64,000 nucleotides of DNA from Mytilisepta virgata (taxonomy: Eukaryota; Mollusca; Bivalvia; Mytilida; Mytilidae): contig CM051517.1 of the NCBI GenBank assembly GCA_028015205.1, positions 55,799,455 through 55,863,454 on the forward strand, in the 5' to 3' direction. Positions 11,010-21,923 of this stretch are shown here, piece by piece. The position numbers were made by a program, and so were the translations under genes. Within the stretch, counting starts at the first letter, position 1. Every line of letters begins with the position of its first letter. The notes below the pieces were generated by a model that ran no database searches, was not told the origin of the DNA, and saw only the letters and a program-made list of their open reading frames with translations.

Positions 11010-11300
11010 ATATTAATGTTAACATAGAATTAATGTTGACCTTCCGCAACACCTCTTGTCACTGTTGGTTTTTGTGGAAATTCACATTGAAATTTCTTTA
11101 GTTTCTCTCTTTTCATGCTGTCATTCTGTTTCGTTATACATGTATGTGATACCTAGGTTATATCCTTGTTGAATTTGTTTCGTGTATTTTCTCTTCAACA
11201 TTTTAGCATGTTTTGGTTTGCAAAATATTAGGTCTTGAGCACAACTGATGAGGCGTAAATCGACGAAATGTGCACATTTTGTTTCAACAAAATTGGTGTA
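11010..11300 (+). mobile_element. family-3 retrozyme-like repeat
   Basis: The repeat is shared with 1985-2110 and 2370-2477 ('CCTTCCGCA.CACCT', 'CTTTTCATG.TGTCATT', 'TTTTGGTTTGCAA', 'AGTCTTGAGCACAACTG'). It ends in a hammerhead motif. No ORF is present. Confidence 0.5.
11241..11282 (+). ncRNA. hammerhead ribozyme motif (family 3)
   Basis: Core CTGATGA is at 11245-11251 and GAAA at 11265-11268. Stem I ACAA (11241-11244) pairs with TTGT (11279-11282). Stem III ATGT / ACAT has a 2-nt loop. The predicted cleavage is after U11278. Stem II GGCG / CGAC has one mismatch (G-A), so the copy may be weak. It has the same layout as families 1 and 2 but a different sequence. Confidence 0.6.
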
Positions 11301-11699
11301 AAAAATTTATGGCATTCTCACGAGTTTGTCTTGCCACTGGTATTTGCTCACTGTCTTATCGACTCGCTATTCCACTGCTGATATTCAAACAGGTATTGAT
11401 ATAATTTTGTCTCGGCGATTTATGGAGATGCGTTATTTTTTTATCAAGATTTGATAAACTGAACAACAGTCAATGTAGTAGGGGATCATACAAATGTTGT
11501 ATTTTTTAACAACTTTAAAAAAAATATAGAATACAGAATGTTATAAAAAATGCTCATCATATATATCAAACCAAAATTCTCTTTGGTGAATTTAAAAGAG
11601 GGATGTAATGGGATAGTTTGCCTTCATAAGATTGGTTAATATTTGGTGGATAAATAAAAACTGAATTTTCAAATTTTAGTGTGTAGTAGGGCCCGTCCT

Positions 11700-12225
11700 G
11701 AGCAATGATATTTCTTATTTCGAAAATAGAACGTACCTGCTTCCAAGACAACACGCGGGATATTAGATTGGCAGTAACAAGGTCAGAAAAGTGGGCCACA
11801 TATGATGAGCAATTCAAGCAGAAAATGGAAAAGAACGCCGGTTTGTCTTGGGGAAACATACATGGTGAATATTGGCTATTGTACATCACATCTCCACAAG
11901 TACCAAACTATACGTCAAACATGAATTCAATGCAATCACAATGTTAAAGAGTAAATGCACAAAAACCATTCTCACTTTAATTCAAACCCAGATGCAGTAT
12001 CAAACACTTTTGAAAAAAGAACATATCAAATCAGCAGGGAACTATATGTCTTGTAAATACTACGATAATGGTAATGACTGTCCATATTTCGCTCGTAGCA
12101 GGATTAAACATGTATGCGAAATATTCAATGGGAAGCACAGAAAGGCCCAATGTAATAAGGGGGCCCCAAGAAGAAATACCAAAAAGTATTATTTTTTATT
12201 CCTTAGAAATTACTGCTGTTAAAGT
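11700..12225 (+). pseudogene. gag-like relic of the DIRS/Ngaro element
   Basis: One frame (from 11705) reads SEKWATYDEQFKQKMEK..LSWGNIHGEYW, which resembles the conserved 'W..YD..FR...W..IH.ELW' part of DIRS-order gag proteins. After a frame change it reads CKYYDNGNDCPYF..KHVCEIFNGKH..QC, a degenerate zinc finger of the kind that ends these gag proteins. Family assignment is from recalled motif layout. Confidence 0.5.
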
Positions 12226-12399
12226 GTCTGTCTTGAAAATTTTTATAGAACTTTACCCACATAAAAATGTAGTACATGAAATTATATCTGGTTTCAATTA
12301 TGGTCTTTCGTTGAAATATTTTGGCTGTAGGGAACCAAAGGAATGTGACAATTAAAAAAGTGCAATACAGCTACCCAACATTTTAAAAGAAAAAATAAG

Positions 12400-13545
12400 C
12401 ATTATAATAAGGAAGTTAAACTTGGTCGCATTGCTGACCTATTCAGATTTCCGCCTTTTCCCACCCTTCAAGTACCACCTATGGGTCTAGTGCCAAAAAA
12501 GATGGCGATTTTAGACTAATTCAACATTTGGCTTATCCTTGTCAGAATTCAATAAATGATTTTATTGATAAAAACCATTGTTCAGTTAAATACAGTTCGG
12601 TGGACGAGGCAGCGTATTTGATTAATAGAGACAAAAAAAATTGCTTGTTACAATGTAAAAGCCGTTTTTCGTTTATTGCTTATAGCCCCGCAGGATTTTG
12701 ACTTGTTGGGGATAAAATTTCAGGGTGAATATTATTTTAATAAAATGCTTCCAGTGGGGGCTTCAATTTGTTGTGTCATTTGCGAGAAATTTGCCAAAGT
12801 TTTGCATTGGATAATACAGCAAAAAAGTGGAAATAATGATATATTCCACTATTTAGATGATTGTCTTTTTGTTGAGTCAATCGAAACATCAGATGTTGGC
12901 AATATTTTGAATGTCTTTCAAGAGGTATGTGAAGCGATAGGAATCCCTCTCATTATGGACAAGACTACTATGCCTACTATATTACTCACTTTTTGGGATA
13001 TAGAATTTGATAGAATTTGACACTCAAAGTTTGATCATGCAGTTTCCAGATGAAAAACTGTTCAAACTCACACAAAAAAATCACCTTAGATAGCTCTAAA
13101 ATTTGAGTTTTTAAAACAATACAATGGTGTCACTGTGATTACTGACAATGTATGGGTTTCTAATGAAAAGATAAAGTTATTCACTGATAGTGCAGGGGTC
13201 CAAAGGTGGGCTATGGAATCAATTTTGCAGGTCAGTGGGCCCAAGGCATACGGCCAAAACATTGGGTTGACACTGGAGTAACCAGGGATATCAGGCATGT
13301 TATTAATCAGGCATTTGTTCAAATCATTAATATGAAAATTAGCAAATAAAATAGAGTAATGAATTTAGTAGGACAAATAGTTTTAATGAACTTAAAAAAT
13401 AATACGTTAGTTAAAGCATTTTATATTCCTTCAAAACAAAACAAAATTGCTGATTGTCTTTTTCGTTCTCAGTGGGGAAAGTTCAAAAGCAGACCAGTGG
13501 CCAACCAAAATTTCAACACGGATTTGGAACATTTAAGTTAGGTTG
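12400..13545 (+). pseudogene. reverse transcriptase / RNase H relic of the DIRS/Ngaro element
   Basis: Reading across frameshifts gives GRIADLFRFPPFP..VPPMGLVPKK, then DFRLIQHLAYP, then (12676-13020) DLLGIKFQGEYYFNKMLPVG and the catalytic box HYLDDCLFV. The RNase H part starts with KLFTDSAG near 13170, followed by WVDTGVTRDI in another frame near 13260 and FYIPSKQNKIADCLFR at 13420-13465. Many stops and frame changes make it non-functional. The Y-L-DD box and the order of motifs support DIRS-type RT over LTR or LINE RT. Confidence 0.65.
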
Positions 13546-13679
13546 CGGATTACATGGTCAACCAAGGTGTGTCAAAAAATAAACAAAAATGATACAATTT
13601 GGCTATGTCAAAACTTTGTAATTTCAGATCATCTTACAAATTGCAACACCACTGGTCAGTGCCAGTAAATGAGTAAATG

Positions 13680-14425
13680 ATTTGCTAAGTTTTATAGCTA
13701 TTTTGTAATTACGAGGTCTCTCGGTGGTACCATATCACCTTATATATCAGTAGTTTCATATTATCATATCCAAGGCATACAGGATACCATAAAATTCTTT
13801 ATAATTGGCAAGGCATTAGAGGGAATAAACCGAATTCAAGGAGGAAAACGCATTGACAATACAGCACCAATTTCATTGCAACTGTTATCAGATATGATAA
13901 GTTGTTTAGATAAAGTTTTAAAGAATAAATATGAAGCTACATAATTTTCAACAGCTTTTTCAGTTGCTTCTTTTGTTTGCATAGAGTAGGAGAAATCACA
14001 ACTACAAAGAATAAGTTAATGGCTCCAACTTAAGACTATTAGATATTTCAGTTAAGAAAAAAGCCCTGGAGCTGAGAGTTAGGTGTCAAAAACTGACCAA
14101 AAAGGGGAAATCTGTTACATAATTGATACCAGGGAACAGAACAAATTACTGTCCGCTAAAACCCACTAAAGACTACTTAAGGTAACGACCTAGCTGTAAC
14201 AATGAAGACTTGTTTATACATTATAATGGTATACAATGGTATACCAATTCAACAGTATACTAGAAAACGCTTTAATGTTTCTTCATATGAGTAAAGGTCA
14301 ATTTAGGTCACATATTTTTTAGAATTGGGAGTGCCATTGAGCTGGCCCGGTAGGGGGTCTCAGAGGAGGTGATTATGAAAAAAAAGTAAGATGGAAATCA
14401 CATGCTTACTCTGGTTATATTAGGT
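13680..14425 (+). pseudogene. tyrosine recombinase relic of the DIRS/Ngaro element
   Basis: The frame starting near 13681 reads AKFYSYFVITRSLGGTISPY and continues through SLQLLSDMISCLDKVLKN. The first catalytic region survives as RVGEIT (about 13984), the usual 'LRVGEL' site. A disrupted 'SH.FRIG' region lies at 14305-14330, and VRWKSHAYSGYIR (14385-14425) carries the C-terminal catalytic Tyr context. Frameshifts and stops separate the pieces. Confidence 0.6.
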
Positions 14426-14469
14426 TGAAATTTTTCTAGTTATGAAAAGGCTAACAAACTACAACTTTT

Positions 14470-14605
14470 CACAGGTTCAAAGAATTTGTGGATTGTTGGA
14501 GGTTCCCTAGTTCATTGGGCCAATGTAGAAGGACCAATCTTGGACTGGAGTCTAAAGGCGTCACAACATAATGGATTGGTCGACCTGGATTACTATTAAA
14601 AGTTT
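14470..14605 (+). pseudogene. SGNH-hydrolase-like relic at the end of the DIRS/Ngaro element
   Basis: One short frame reads LWIVGGSLVHWANVEGPILD and ends in NGLVDLDYY. The 'IVG.S.V.WA' stretch resembles block I of the SGNH hydrolase domain found after the recombinase in Ngaro-type elements. It is short and stop-limited, so the call rests on context as much as on the motif. Confidence 0.4.
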
Positions 14606-14699
14606 TAGACTCTCTCAAAAAGGAAATTTTTACCTTCTCCTAATTTCATTATTATTCACTGACAAGGAAGGGTAGAATTGAAAATGTTAAGTGTTCAAT

Positions 14700-15139
14700 A
14701 CACGTTACCAGGTTTTGTGGAAAAATGTTGTTATAATATGGTCTTCAATGCGACAGCGAAGATACTGGCATTTTGCACTCTTAAATGCTGGTCCCATCAT
14801 CGAGATAAAGAGGAAAAAAGTGAATTCAGTATAATCAAAAACTTTGTAATAGGGAATGGGGGAAAGATATATTTTTATGAGAAAATTAGGGCAAGGGAAG
14901 GTTGCTTATACGGAACAGATGTAACGCATCTATCACAAACTGGAAATCAGGTTTTCTTAAATAACATATATACAAGGAAGGGATGGGGGTGGGGGCGGGT
15001 TTAGTCCGATCTTAGCATAACAAATGCAGCATTTCAATAATTCAATACTTGAAATTTTGTGGAGGTGAGAACCCGAGTAGCTGACTTGGGCTAGGAAGAT
15101 TGATAGTGATTGAGGGGGGGGGGGTTTACTCGGCCATTG
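14700..15139. other. unassigned stretch with G-rich runs
   Basis: Nothing is recognised except short G-runs at 14980-15000 and 15110-15125. The 108-codon frame at 14678-15004 has no recognisable motif and may include the decayed tail of the DIRS element. Confidence 0.4.
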
Positions 15140-15770
15140 CTCTGGGCCTGACAAGTTCTACAATTTGCAGGTTTGGAAAATGTGGTTAGTGGTAACGGTG
15201 GGGTCTACAGATGGATACCTCTTGGGCCTCCTCCAACTCATCTTTTAGTCGGGCGGCCTACACCTGCCAACCGGTGGGGCATTTAAAACCCGAACATTGG
15301 TAATACGGGTGTTTTCCCTGTCACTCCCCATGGTAGGTTGTGTTTAACTACCATGAGTTTTACGACTTTATGTCAACATAGGACAGCTGAAAGCCATTAT
15401 GTAGGTAATCGGTAGTCTCCCTGCCGCCTCAACAAAATACTCTGTCCCAAGTCAGGAACTTCTAGCCTTGTGTGTTGTTTTTAAATTTGGTTCATGTGTA
15501 TGTTTCAGAGTTTAGTGTACCGTCCATTTCGCAGAACTAGTATGCATTGTTTGTTTAGGGACCAGCTGAAGCCCGCCTCCGGTGCGGGATTGTCTCACTG
15601 CTTTGACGAAATATTGGTAGCCTTGGGCTGTTTTCTGCTCTATGGTCGGATTGTTGTCTCTTTGAAACATTCCCCGTTTCCATTCCCTATTCTATCTGTA
15701 GCAAAATTAATGCCACAAAGGAAAAATGTAAATACAAGTTTGTGTAATAAAGTGTATGTTTAATATTGAA
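15140..15770 (+). repeat. mussel-type interspersed repeat (transcript-associated family)
   Basis: The run with 'GTCCCAAGTCAGGAAC', 'AAATTTGGTTCATGTGTATG', 'GACCAGCTGAAG', 'GGTCGGATTGTTGTCTC' and 'CATTCCCCGTTTCCATTC' is a repeat I recall as very common in Mytilus genomic and mRNA 3' UTR sequence. A second, truncated copy lies at 61.2-61.5 kb. No intact frame is present. Confidence 0.6.
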
Positions 15771-16074
15771 TTGTTGTTTTATTGTTATAGTTTTAAATGG
15801 TACCGATGCATAATAGAGGAAATGAAACTCTACACATTTGTGTCATAGTATACAGACATTTATTTAAAATGCAGTTAATCTTTGAATTTCTGAATTACCA
15901 TTACAAGCAAAGAAAGACAACTCTTGAACATTTTTAATCACTGTTGGGTTCTGTCAAGGCAGGAAGACTTAAACATATCAGCAAACAACTCTTGATTGTT
16001 ACTATTCATCTCATCGTTATTCAATCAGTACCATTATTACTTCTTCTATGAGTATCGGAATTCAATGAATAGTT
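15771..16074. other. spacer
   Basis: AT-rich, about 300 bp; no feature recognised. Confidence 0.4.
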
Positions 16075-17350
16075 GTGTCAGAAAGATTGAACATTTTAAG
16101 ATTTGGTAATGGTGATATTGTTGCTATTTCCGTTATAAAAGTTCTTAAATGATAGAAAATTTAGTTCTATCAAAAGGTGTCATTCAATAACTGATGAAGA
16201 TAACAAAATCCAAATTTCGTTTTTTTTTTTTTAATTTCTTCATCCTTTCAAATCTCTGATAGAAACGTGGATGTCTATTTCTAAATTGCGTAGATTACAT
16301 CATTCTTTGAACGTCTCATCAGGATACATGTAGGTAAATGTTTTATGTTATGCTCTTTTTTACCTGCAGATAGATGATTATACCTTTATTCATGACACAT
16401 TCTCCAAAAATATCGTCAAAATATCATTCAATTTTTAAGGCCTTCTGAGACAGACACGACTTGACCGAAAGACAGACAGGCGTATAATAAAAGAAAATAA
16501 AAATAAATGAGATATCTTATAAAGTATATAAGATATCTTATAAAGTTTATAAGATATCTTATAAAAACTAGATTATATAAGATATCTTATAAACTATATG
16601 AGATATCTTATAAACTATATAAGATATCTTATAAATTATATGAGATATCTTATAAAGTATATAAGATATCTTATATAAAAAATATTTATGAGATATCTTA
16701 TATACTTTATGAGATATCTTATATACTTTATAAGATATCTTATAAACTTTAGAAGATATCTTATAAAGTTTATAAGATATCTTATAAAAACTAGATTATA
16801 TAAGATATCTTATATATTATATGAGATATCTTATATATTATATGAGATATTTTGAAGTAAGAATAAATAGTAAAACGGCTTGCCATAAATTTATCCTGTT
16901 ACATACACATGTATGACTTAAATCCAAAGCATGTATTTCCCACCTTTTTGACACTTTTTTCCACTGTAACTGGAATTTTACCGTTTCGTCAAAGGCGTAT
17001 GAACAGTTGGACAATAAAAAATTGATTCAATGCCACAAACCAAATAAAAAATATTAGTTCAATTTAAAAAAAAAATATGTGACAATGAGTACGTTTGATT
17101 TTTATTCAGATATCGTATAAAATAAGAATATGTGCATTTGTTCGTAATACTAGGAAGCGATTTAGATACCATTTAAATTACTACATGCATTTCTTCAGGA
17201 CCAGATATAACTATAAGATATGACAGAATTTATATGGTTGGTTAACGTTTTACACAAAATCCCTACATGAAGGTAACTAGATAAAGGAACTGATTTCAAA
17301 TTAATATTTCAAACAAACATATCTATCAATCTTTAAAGACCATACACAAT
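16075..17350 (-). pseudogene. TLR relic C with its upstream flank
   Basis: 16075-16345 matches the TLR ectodomain around 50930-51210 ('GGTAATGGTGATATTG.TGCTATTTCCGTTATAAAA', 'GGATGTCTATT', 'TCATCAGGATACATGTA'). 16905-17065 matches the N-terminal coding end around 9000-9180 ('CGTCAAA.GCGTATGAACA', 'TTCAATGCCACAAACCAA'). 17140-17350 matches the upstream flank of TLR-A. Frames are broken throughout, the C-terminal half including the TIR domain is missing, and an AT minisatellite occupies the middle. Orientation is the same as in both intact genes. Confidence 0.75.
16505..16858. repeat. ~21-bp palindromic AT minisatellite inside TLR relic C
   Basis: About 16 units of 'ATAAGATATCTTATAAA' with variable links repeat at mostly 21-22 bp. 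Each unit is centred on the self-complementary AAGATATCTT. The 81-codon frame across it (repeats of KISYKLYEIS type) is a by-product. Confidence 0.85.
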
Positions 17351-18713
17351 ACGATACATATATTTGGCTCTTGTTTCATGCAACGAATTATGCAACTCTC
17401 AATATTCCTGTGCTCGGTTTACATTTTGAGTAATAATTTAAAGAGAATTAAAGTATTATAATAATTTCCTATCGACAGGAAGGTTTAGGTGTAATTTATT
17501 GATCAATTTAGTTACTTTCATGCATGTGATATATACGATATATTCTCTCACGATCTAAAGCTATGTTATTATCACATAAACTTCTATATATTTATTCCAT
17601 TTTGAGATCATCACAAATTGTTTGGGCGATATCAAGTTTATATCTCATATATGAAACTATACATCTACAGTTGTCTCTACGGGTGCAGTTAACGTAACAT
17701 GGCATGCTTTTCTTATTCTTAAGGATGATCGCTGGTCTAATAGGAAATAAATAGGATTTGAAATAGGTGTTTTAGTTTGAGAGAACATATGAATAGTAAA
17801 CAAATAAGAAAGAAAAAAATATAGGTTCATGTGCTCATTTTAGATCTATAAGGCCTTGAAAATTTGCAGGAAATGGATTTTCTATGGATTTTTCATTGTC
17901 TTTGCATTGACAAATTCAGTCTCTCAAAAATGTATGAAAAAATAAAAAGGATTTCATAAAATTTTGTCAAAAACCATTTTAAGGTATAAATGATTGAATT
18001 ATAAAAGAAAAAGTAGGGGTTCATGGGCACAAAATTTCATTTTTAAGAAATAAATAAAACCCGAGGATTCCGAAAATCTGACAAAAAGACTAAAACATGA
18101 CCAGTGAGTGTCCTTAATGTCACTATCGGTTGTTAGATTTTGTGCGGTCTTGCAGTAATTCTGATTAGTTCATTATATGTTTTTTTATTTATTTTATTTA
18201 TTCTTTTAGTGATATATGCATCCTTGTGGTACTTATCTGTTATTTTGCATTATGTGGAGTTTGGAATTTGATCTTACGGATTTTCCCCACTGTTGTGTCG
18301 CTTCGATGTTCTTTTGTAGATATTTATTTAAAATATAAGTCCACAATTCTTTTCTTGGTCCTCTGTTTAAAATTAAATGCGTTAACTGAGTGCATACAAA
18401 GTTCGAAAATCCCAATGTAAAAAAGAATACTCAATGAAGAAAATAATGAGCTAAAACCCTATACGTCCAAATAGGACATTTGATATGGTGGTTTTAAGCC
18501 TGGAATCCAAGTTCAAGCAAGGAAACATCGATCTTGTTGCTGATGTTTACCTTGATATTGAAGCGAGGCCTTCAACTGGAGGACACAAAACAAAGTGTCA
18601 AATCTCACTGTTAAAAAAGATTTGTGTTTTTAAAAACCCAAGAAACTGAGCACGGGTATCCGGAGAATGGAATAGTTTTAACATGTTTAATGTGGAACCA
18701 AATGACTAAAACA
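17351..18713. other. AT-rich spacer
   Basis: No gene is recognised. Part of 18.20-18.42 kb loosely resembles the 'CATCTTTGTGG' to 'GTTTGACTC' segment at 41.81-41.88 kb, so it is probably old repeat. ORFs on both strands at 18226-18420 are overlapping chance frames. Confidence 0.4.
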
Positions 18714-19141
18714 TAACAATCCAAAGATACTAATATTAGATATAGTAAATTTATACTATGCTGTATACGACGCATTTCAAGGAATTACCTCTCATCAGCA
18801 GCATTAAAACCGAAACATTTGGAAGACCAAAAACCAAACTTATTTTAAACAAGAAGTACTCATAACCAAAAATAATGAAATAGGAAGCCAAATTTTAGCT
18901 AAGGAGATCTACCATGTGCAATACAAGGAATGAACCCTTAGTATTTCTATTATTTTTGAATTTTGCTAAATACAGGTAATTTTTGTAACAAATTAGAGAA
19001 TAATCATGTCAGACAAGTCTGACGACTGGGTTGGCGAATACCCTCGGGGACCTACGGTCCGCCATGCAGAGGCATCGTCCCAGGAGTTTCAAAATAACAA
19101 TCCAAAGATACTAATATTAGATATAGTAAATCTATATTATG
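18714..19141 (-). mobile_element. family-1 retrozyme, 1.1-unit copy
   Basis: On the minus strand the copy starts at C19141, three nucleotides inside the predicted hammerhead cleavage site ('CAG/CATA...'), runs through a full ~385-bp monomer and ends at the common family 3' end 'TTTGGATTGTTAT' (about 18716). It therefore carries the post-cleavage segment at both ends and one complete ribozyme. The 5' end at a self-cleavage site is what insertion of ribozyme-processed RNA would leave. Confidence 0.8.
18758..18805 (-). ncRNA. type-I hammerhead ribozyme (family 1)
   Basis: On the reverse complement the core CTGATGA is at 18798-18792, followed by stem II GAGG / CCTT, GAAA, a 4-bp stem III and the cleavage context UA^C at 18764/18763. 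Stem I ATGCTG (18804-18799) pairs with CAGCAT (18763-18758). All core bases are present; the loop of stem II differs from the 60-kb copies by one base. Confidence 0.85.
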
Positions 19142-19379
19142 TAAAGGTTGCTGACTTAATATGAAAGGTATTCTTAAGGTTCAATACGAGCAACTGTCAT
19201 CACATGGATTCCATCATAAGTGGCGGTGTTATCATTTTTCCTTTTTTTAAAATCTATTCTCTAAACCAAACTTTGTTGGCGTGGTATACGGCTGTTCACC
19301 ATGATCAGTATGGCCGCCTTTGTAAAAATAGAAATATAAATAGAAATAAAAAAAACATTTAAAAGGTCTTATTCCTTCA

Positions 19380-21340
19380 AACTACGGTGCTAAACTTCGA
19401 TCGAAAGGTCATTAAATATTTTCTTTTAAAATTGTATCCAATGACCTGTTTAGCTAACCAAAACGGACACTAAAGCAGTTCCTAGGCCCTTATGGTAAAA
19501 ATTCACACATGTACTTCTTAATTGTATGAAACAACGCAGCCATCCAAGAAGTCCAACACAGTCGAACAGTTAAATACAGGACCAGGCTTTTAGATCTTTT
19601 CTCTAAAACCATTTATTAACTGAGACTGAAGTTGGCAGCAAACGACCTTTAGATGGTCCGCTATTAAAATTGTATCCGATAACTCGGCGCCCCATCCAAG
19701 ACAACCAACAAAGCAATTTTAGTTTAACATAGGATTCTATCACTTGATAATCAATTGAGACCATATGAACAAAACACCCAAATAACTTTTTTACACTCCA
19801 TCCTTTTTCAAATATTTCCACATAAAACTTTCCCATTGCACAGTCCTATACAATCTTCAAGGGGCCCATTTAAAAAAAATTGCAAAATTTCATTAATATG
19901 ATAATAGAAATCACTGAAAGCATTTAGAGATATATATATTTTTTAATTAATGGTCTTTTGCAGTTGAAATAGTTCTTATGTGCTAAAATTGCATTACTTG
20001 ATTGCATATTTTCCCGTGTTGCCGAAATCAAAGCTTTTGTGCCTAATTTAATGATACGGAGTACGTGCTGTCCATCTTGGCTGACAGCCTGGAACATTGC
20101 TGGCAAGTTCCAATTGTCTCACTGGTTTCAAACAAGAAGATCGTTCAGTGAACTTTCCCCATTAGGGCCTATGTTAAACTATGTTGCGCTCTGGATGCCA
20201 TCTTGGACGGTGGACAGGGTCATCGGATATAACTCTGAACGACGACCAACTGAGGACCATTGCTGCGAAGTTTTGTTCCAAATGACTTAGTGGCGACCAT
20301 CTTTGATGATGGGTGGTGTCATCAAATATACTTCTGAATGGATGGATGGATGAATTATTGTTTAACGTCCAGTGGCAACCAGGTGCATATCAGGACGAGA
20401 ACATGTTGATATGATAATGAATATGATCCCTGCTTTGTACTAGACCGACACGTTAAGTCGGATTTTTAATGTGCTAGTTCACGAGGTAACTGTCCGCAGG
20501 AAGACATATTACCTCACTCGGACACATTATACTGACTCCGAGCCGACCAGTCTTTGCTCTTACTCCTAGATGCCGCGTGTTGGCGGCGAAGCAGCAAATA
20601 CCAATTTTAATGTCTTTGGTTTGACCCGGCCAGGGATCGAACCCGCGACCTTCCGCACTCGGGGCGAGCACGAAACCACCGAAGCGGTTAATATACATCT
20701 GAAAAAGGACCACCTAAGGACCATTGCTGCCAAATTTTGTTCCAATTGACCATGTGGTTTCAGACAAGAAGACCTTTAAGTAAATTTCTGATATGGTCCT
20801 ATGTTAAACTAAGTTTGGCTCTGGCGGCCATCTTAGAAGACAGGTGGAATCATCGGATACAACTCTGAAAGAGGACCACCTAAGGACTAATGCTGTTAAG
20901 GTTTGTTCCAATTGGGCCAGTGGTTTCAGAGGAGAAGATCTTTAAAGGAAAGAGATATTTTAAAAGTGATTTTGATCGGCACGGATATCATTTTTGATCT
21001 AATGATTGGTTTTATCAAGCCAAAACTATAGTTGAAAGTCTATATGGTCTAGATTCAAGAAAATGTAACATGGGTAAAGCAAACAGCATCTAAGAATAGA
21101 GATATCCACGGTGGAGATAATCAATTAAAGCAACCCAACAGACCGAACCCCAAACTTTGTACAGACACTAAACAATGGTGGGGTTAAACCGGTTTTATGG
21201 GTACCCAAACCTTTCCGTTTTCTATCCTGACATTCCTGTGTACATACTATAATAACAAATTCTGATGCAAAACGATTATCCAAAACGTTGATGAGAACAG
21301 TAAAAATTGCCGAAAAGACCAAAAACATCTAAGAACAGAT
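19380..21340. repeat. ~167-bp repeat array in mixed orientation
   Basis: Units at about 19.4-19.8 kb read in the plus sense ('TTGGCAGCAAACGACC..TAGATGGTCC', 'TTTAACATAGGATTC'). Units at 20.0-21.0 kb read in the opposite sense ('GGGCCTATGTTAAACTA', 'GCCATCTTGGA', 'GGACCATTGCTGC'). A SINE is inserted at 20339-20689. The flanks up to 21.34 kb match 2.24-2.66 kb, so this block and the 1.25-3.2 kb block are ancient copies of each other. Confidence 0.6.
20339..20689 (-). mobile_element. tRNA-derived SINE with target duplication
   Basis: The reverse complement has a tRNA-like head with B box GGTTCGATCCC (complement of 20633-20643), a central domain and the tail 'CCACTGGACGTTAAACAA' followed by a (TCCA)n run. 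It interrupts the 167-bp repeat. The flanks AATATACTTCTGAA (20325-20338) and AATATACATCTGAA (20690-20703) form a 14-bp target duplication with one mismatch. Mobilisation would use a LINE in trans. Confidence 0.85.
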
Positions 21341-21361
21341 CTATGAAAGAAGGATATAAAC

Positions 21362-21703
21362 CTTGTTTTCGCAAAATTTAACATTTTGGAACATATAAGT
21401 GAGTATTCTATTATTTTTTTGTTTGTTTTTTTTTTCCTTTCGAGCTTAATTGACTTCCTCATTCTTGAAAAGTACATGATCTGATTTTTATTCGAATATG
21501 AAACATCATTTATCCAATTTACATGATTGTAGTCTTGGAATACATATGAAAGGTTCTAATAGAGTATCTTGAAATACAATAAAATTACTAACCTGTAAAA
21601 AACATACCGAACTTTCTTTAATTAAATTAAAAGCATTGCTTGTAATTTAAATCAAGTCATAAAAAAGTGTCTCACGTTTAAACTTGTTCATAATATAGAA
21701 TAA
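21362..21703 (-). pseudogene. TLR relic E, 3' flank part (left of the LINE)
   Basis: The run matches the 3' flank of TLR-A (6345-6690), including 'TATGAAACATCATTTATCCAA', 'ACATGATTG', 'AATACATATGA', 'GTGTCTCACGTTTAAACTTGTTCATAAT' and 'TAGAATAA'. It stops at the last bases of the TLR reading frame, where the LINE begins. The continuation is found at 47678, on the far side of the LINE. Confidence 0.7.
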
Positions 21704-21923
21704 ATGTCTGAGCATGCGCCGATGAGAATGCTGTGCTAAACGAGCTCTCCGTTAAATTGGGATTTAATGCTGGATAATATATATGTGTATGTTGTAGCAG
21801 TGCTCGAATTGTTAAAGGTTAAGTAGAACATCATATTGTTAACTTCAACTTTGCAGAATTCTTGCTAGAAAACAAAATTTCAATATCACAACAGAACAAA
21901 GAAAGGTCGATTTATGTGTCAAT

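Larger units (their letters stand above)
11560..14700 (+). mobile_element. decayed DIRS/Ngaro-like retrotransposon (tyrosine-recombinase type)
   Basis: Fragments of four modules appear in order on the plus strand, each broken by frameshifts or stops: a gag-like piece with a Cys-rich finger, RT plus RNase H, a tyrosine recombinase and an SGNH-hydrolase-like piece. Ngaro-group elements of the DIRS order are known to combine these modules. No terminal repeats were identified, so the ends are approximate. The element lies between TLR-A and TLR relic C. Confidence 0.7.

Noticed and set aside
16190..16205. CTGATGA at 16.19 kb as another hammerhead
   Set aside because: No GAAA with pairing stems follows; it is part of TLR relic C.
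20600..20689. tRNA-like sequence with a good B box
   Set aside because: It is the head of a SINE with tail and target duplication, not a functional tRNA gene. The same holds for 52228-52309 and 30285-30345.
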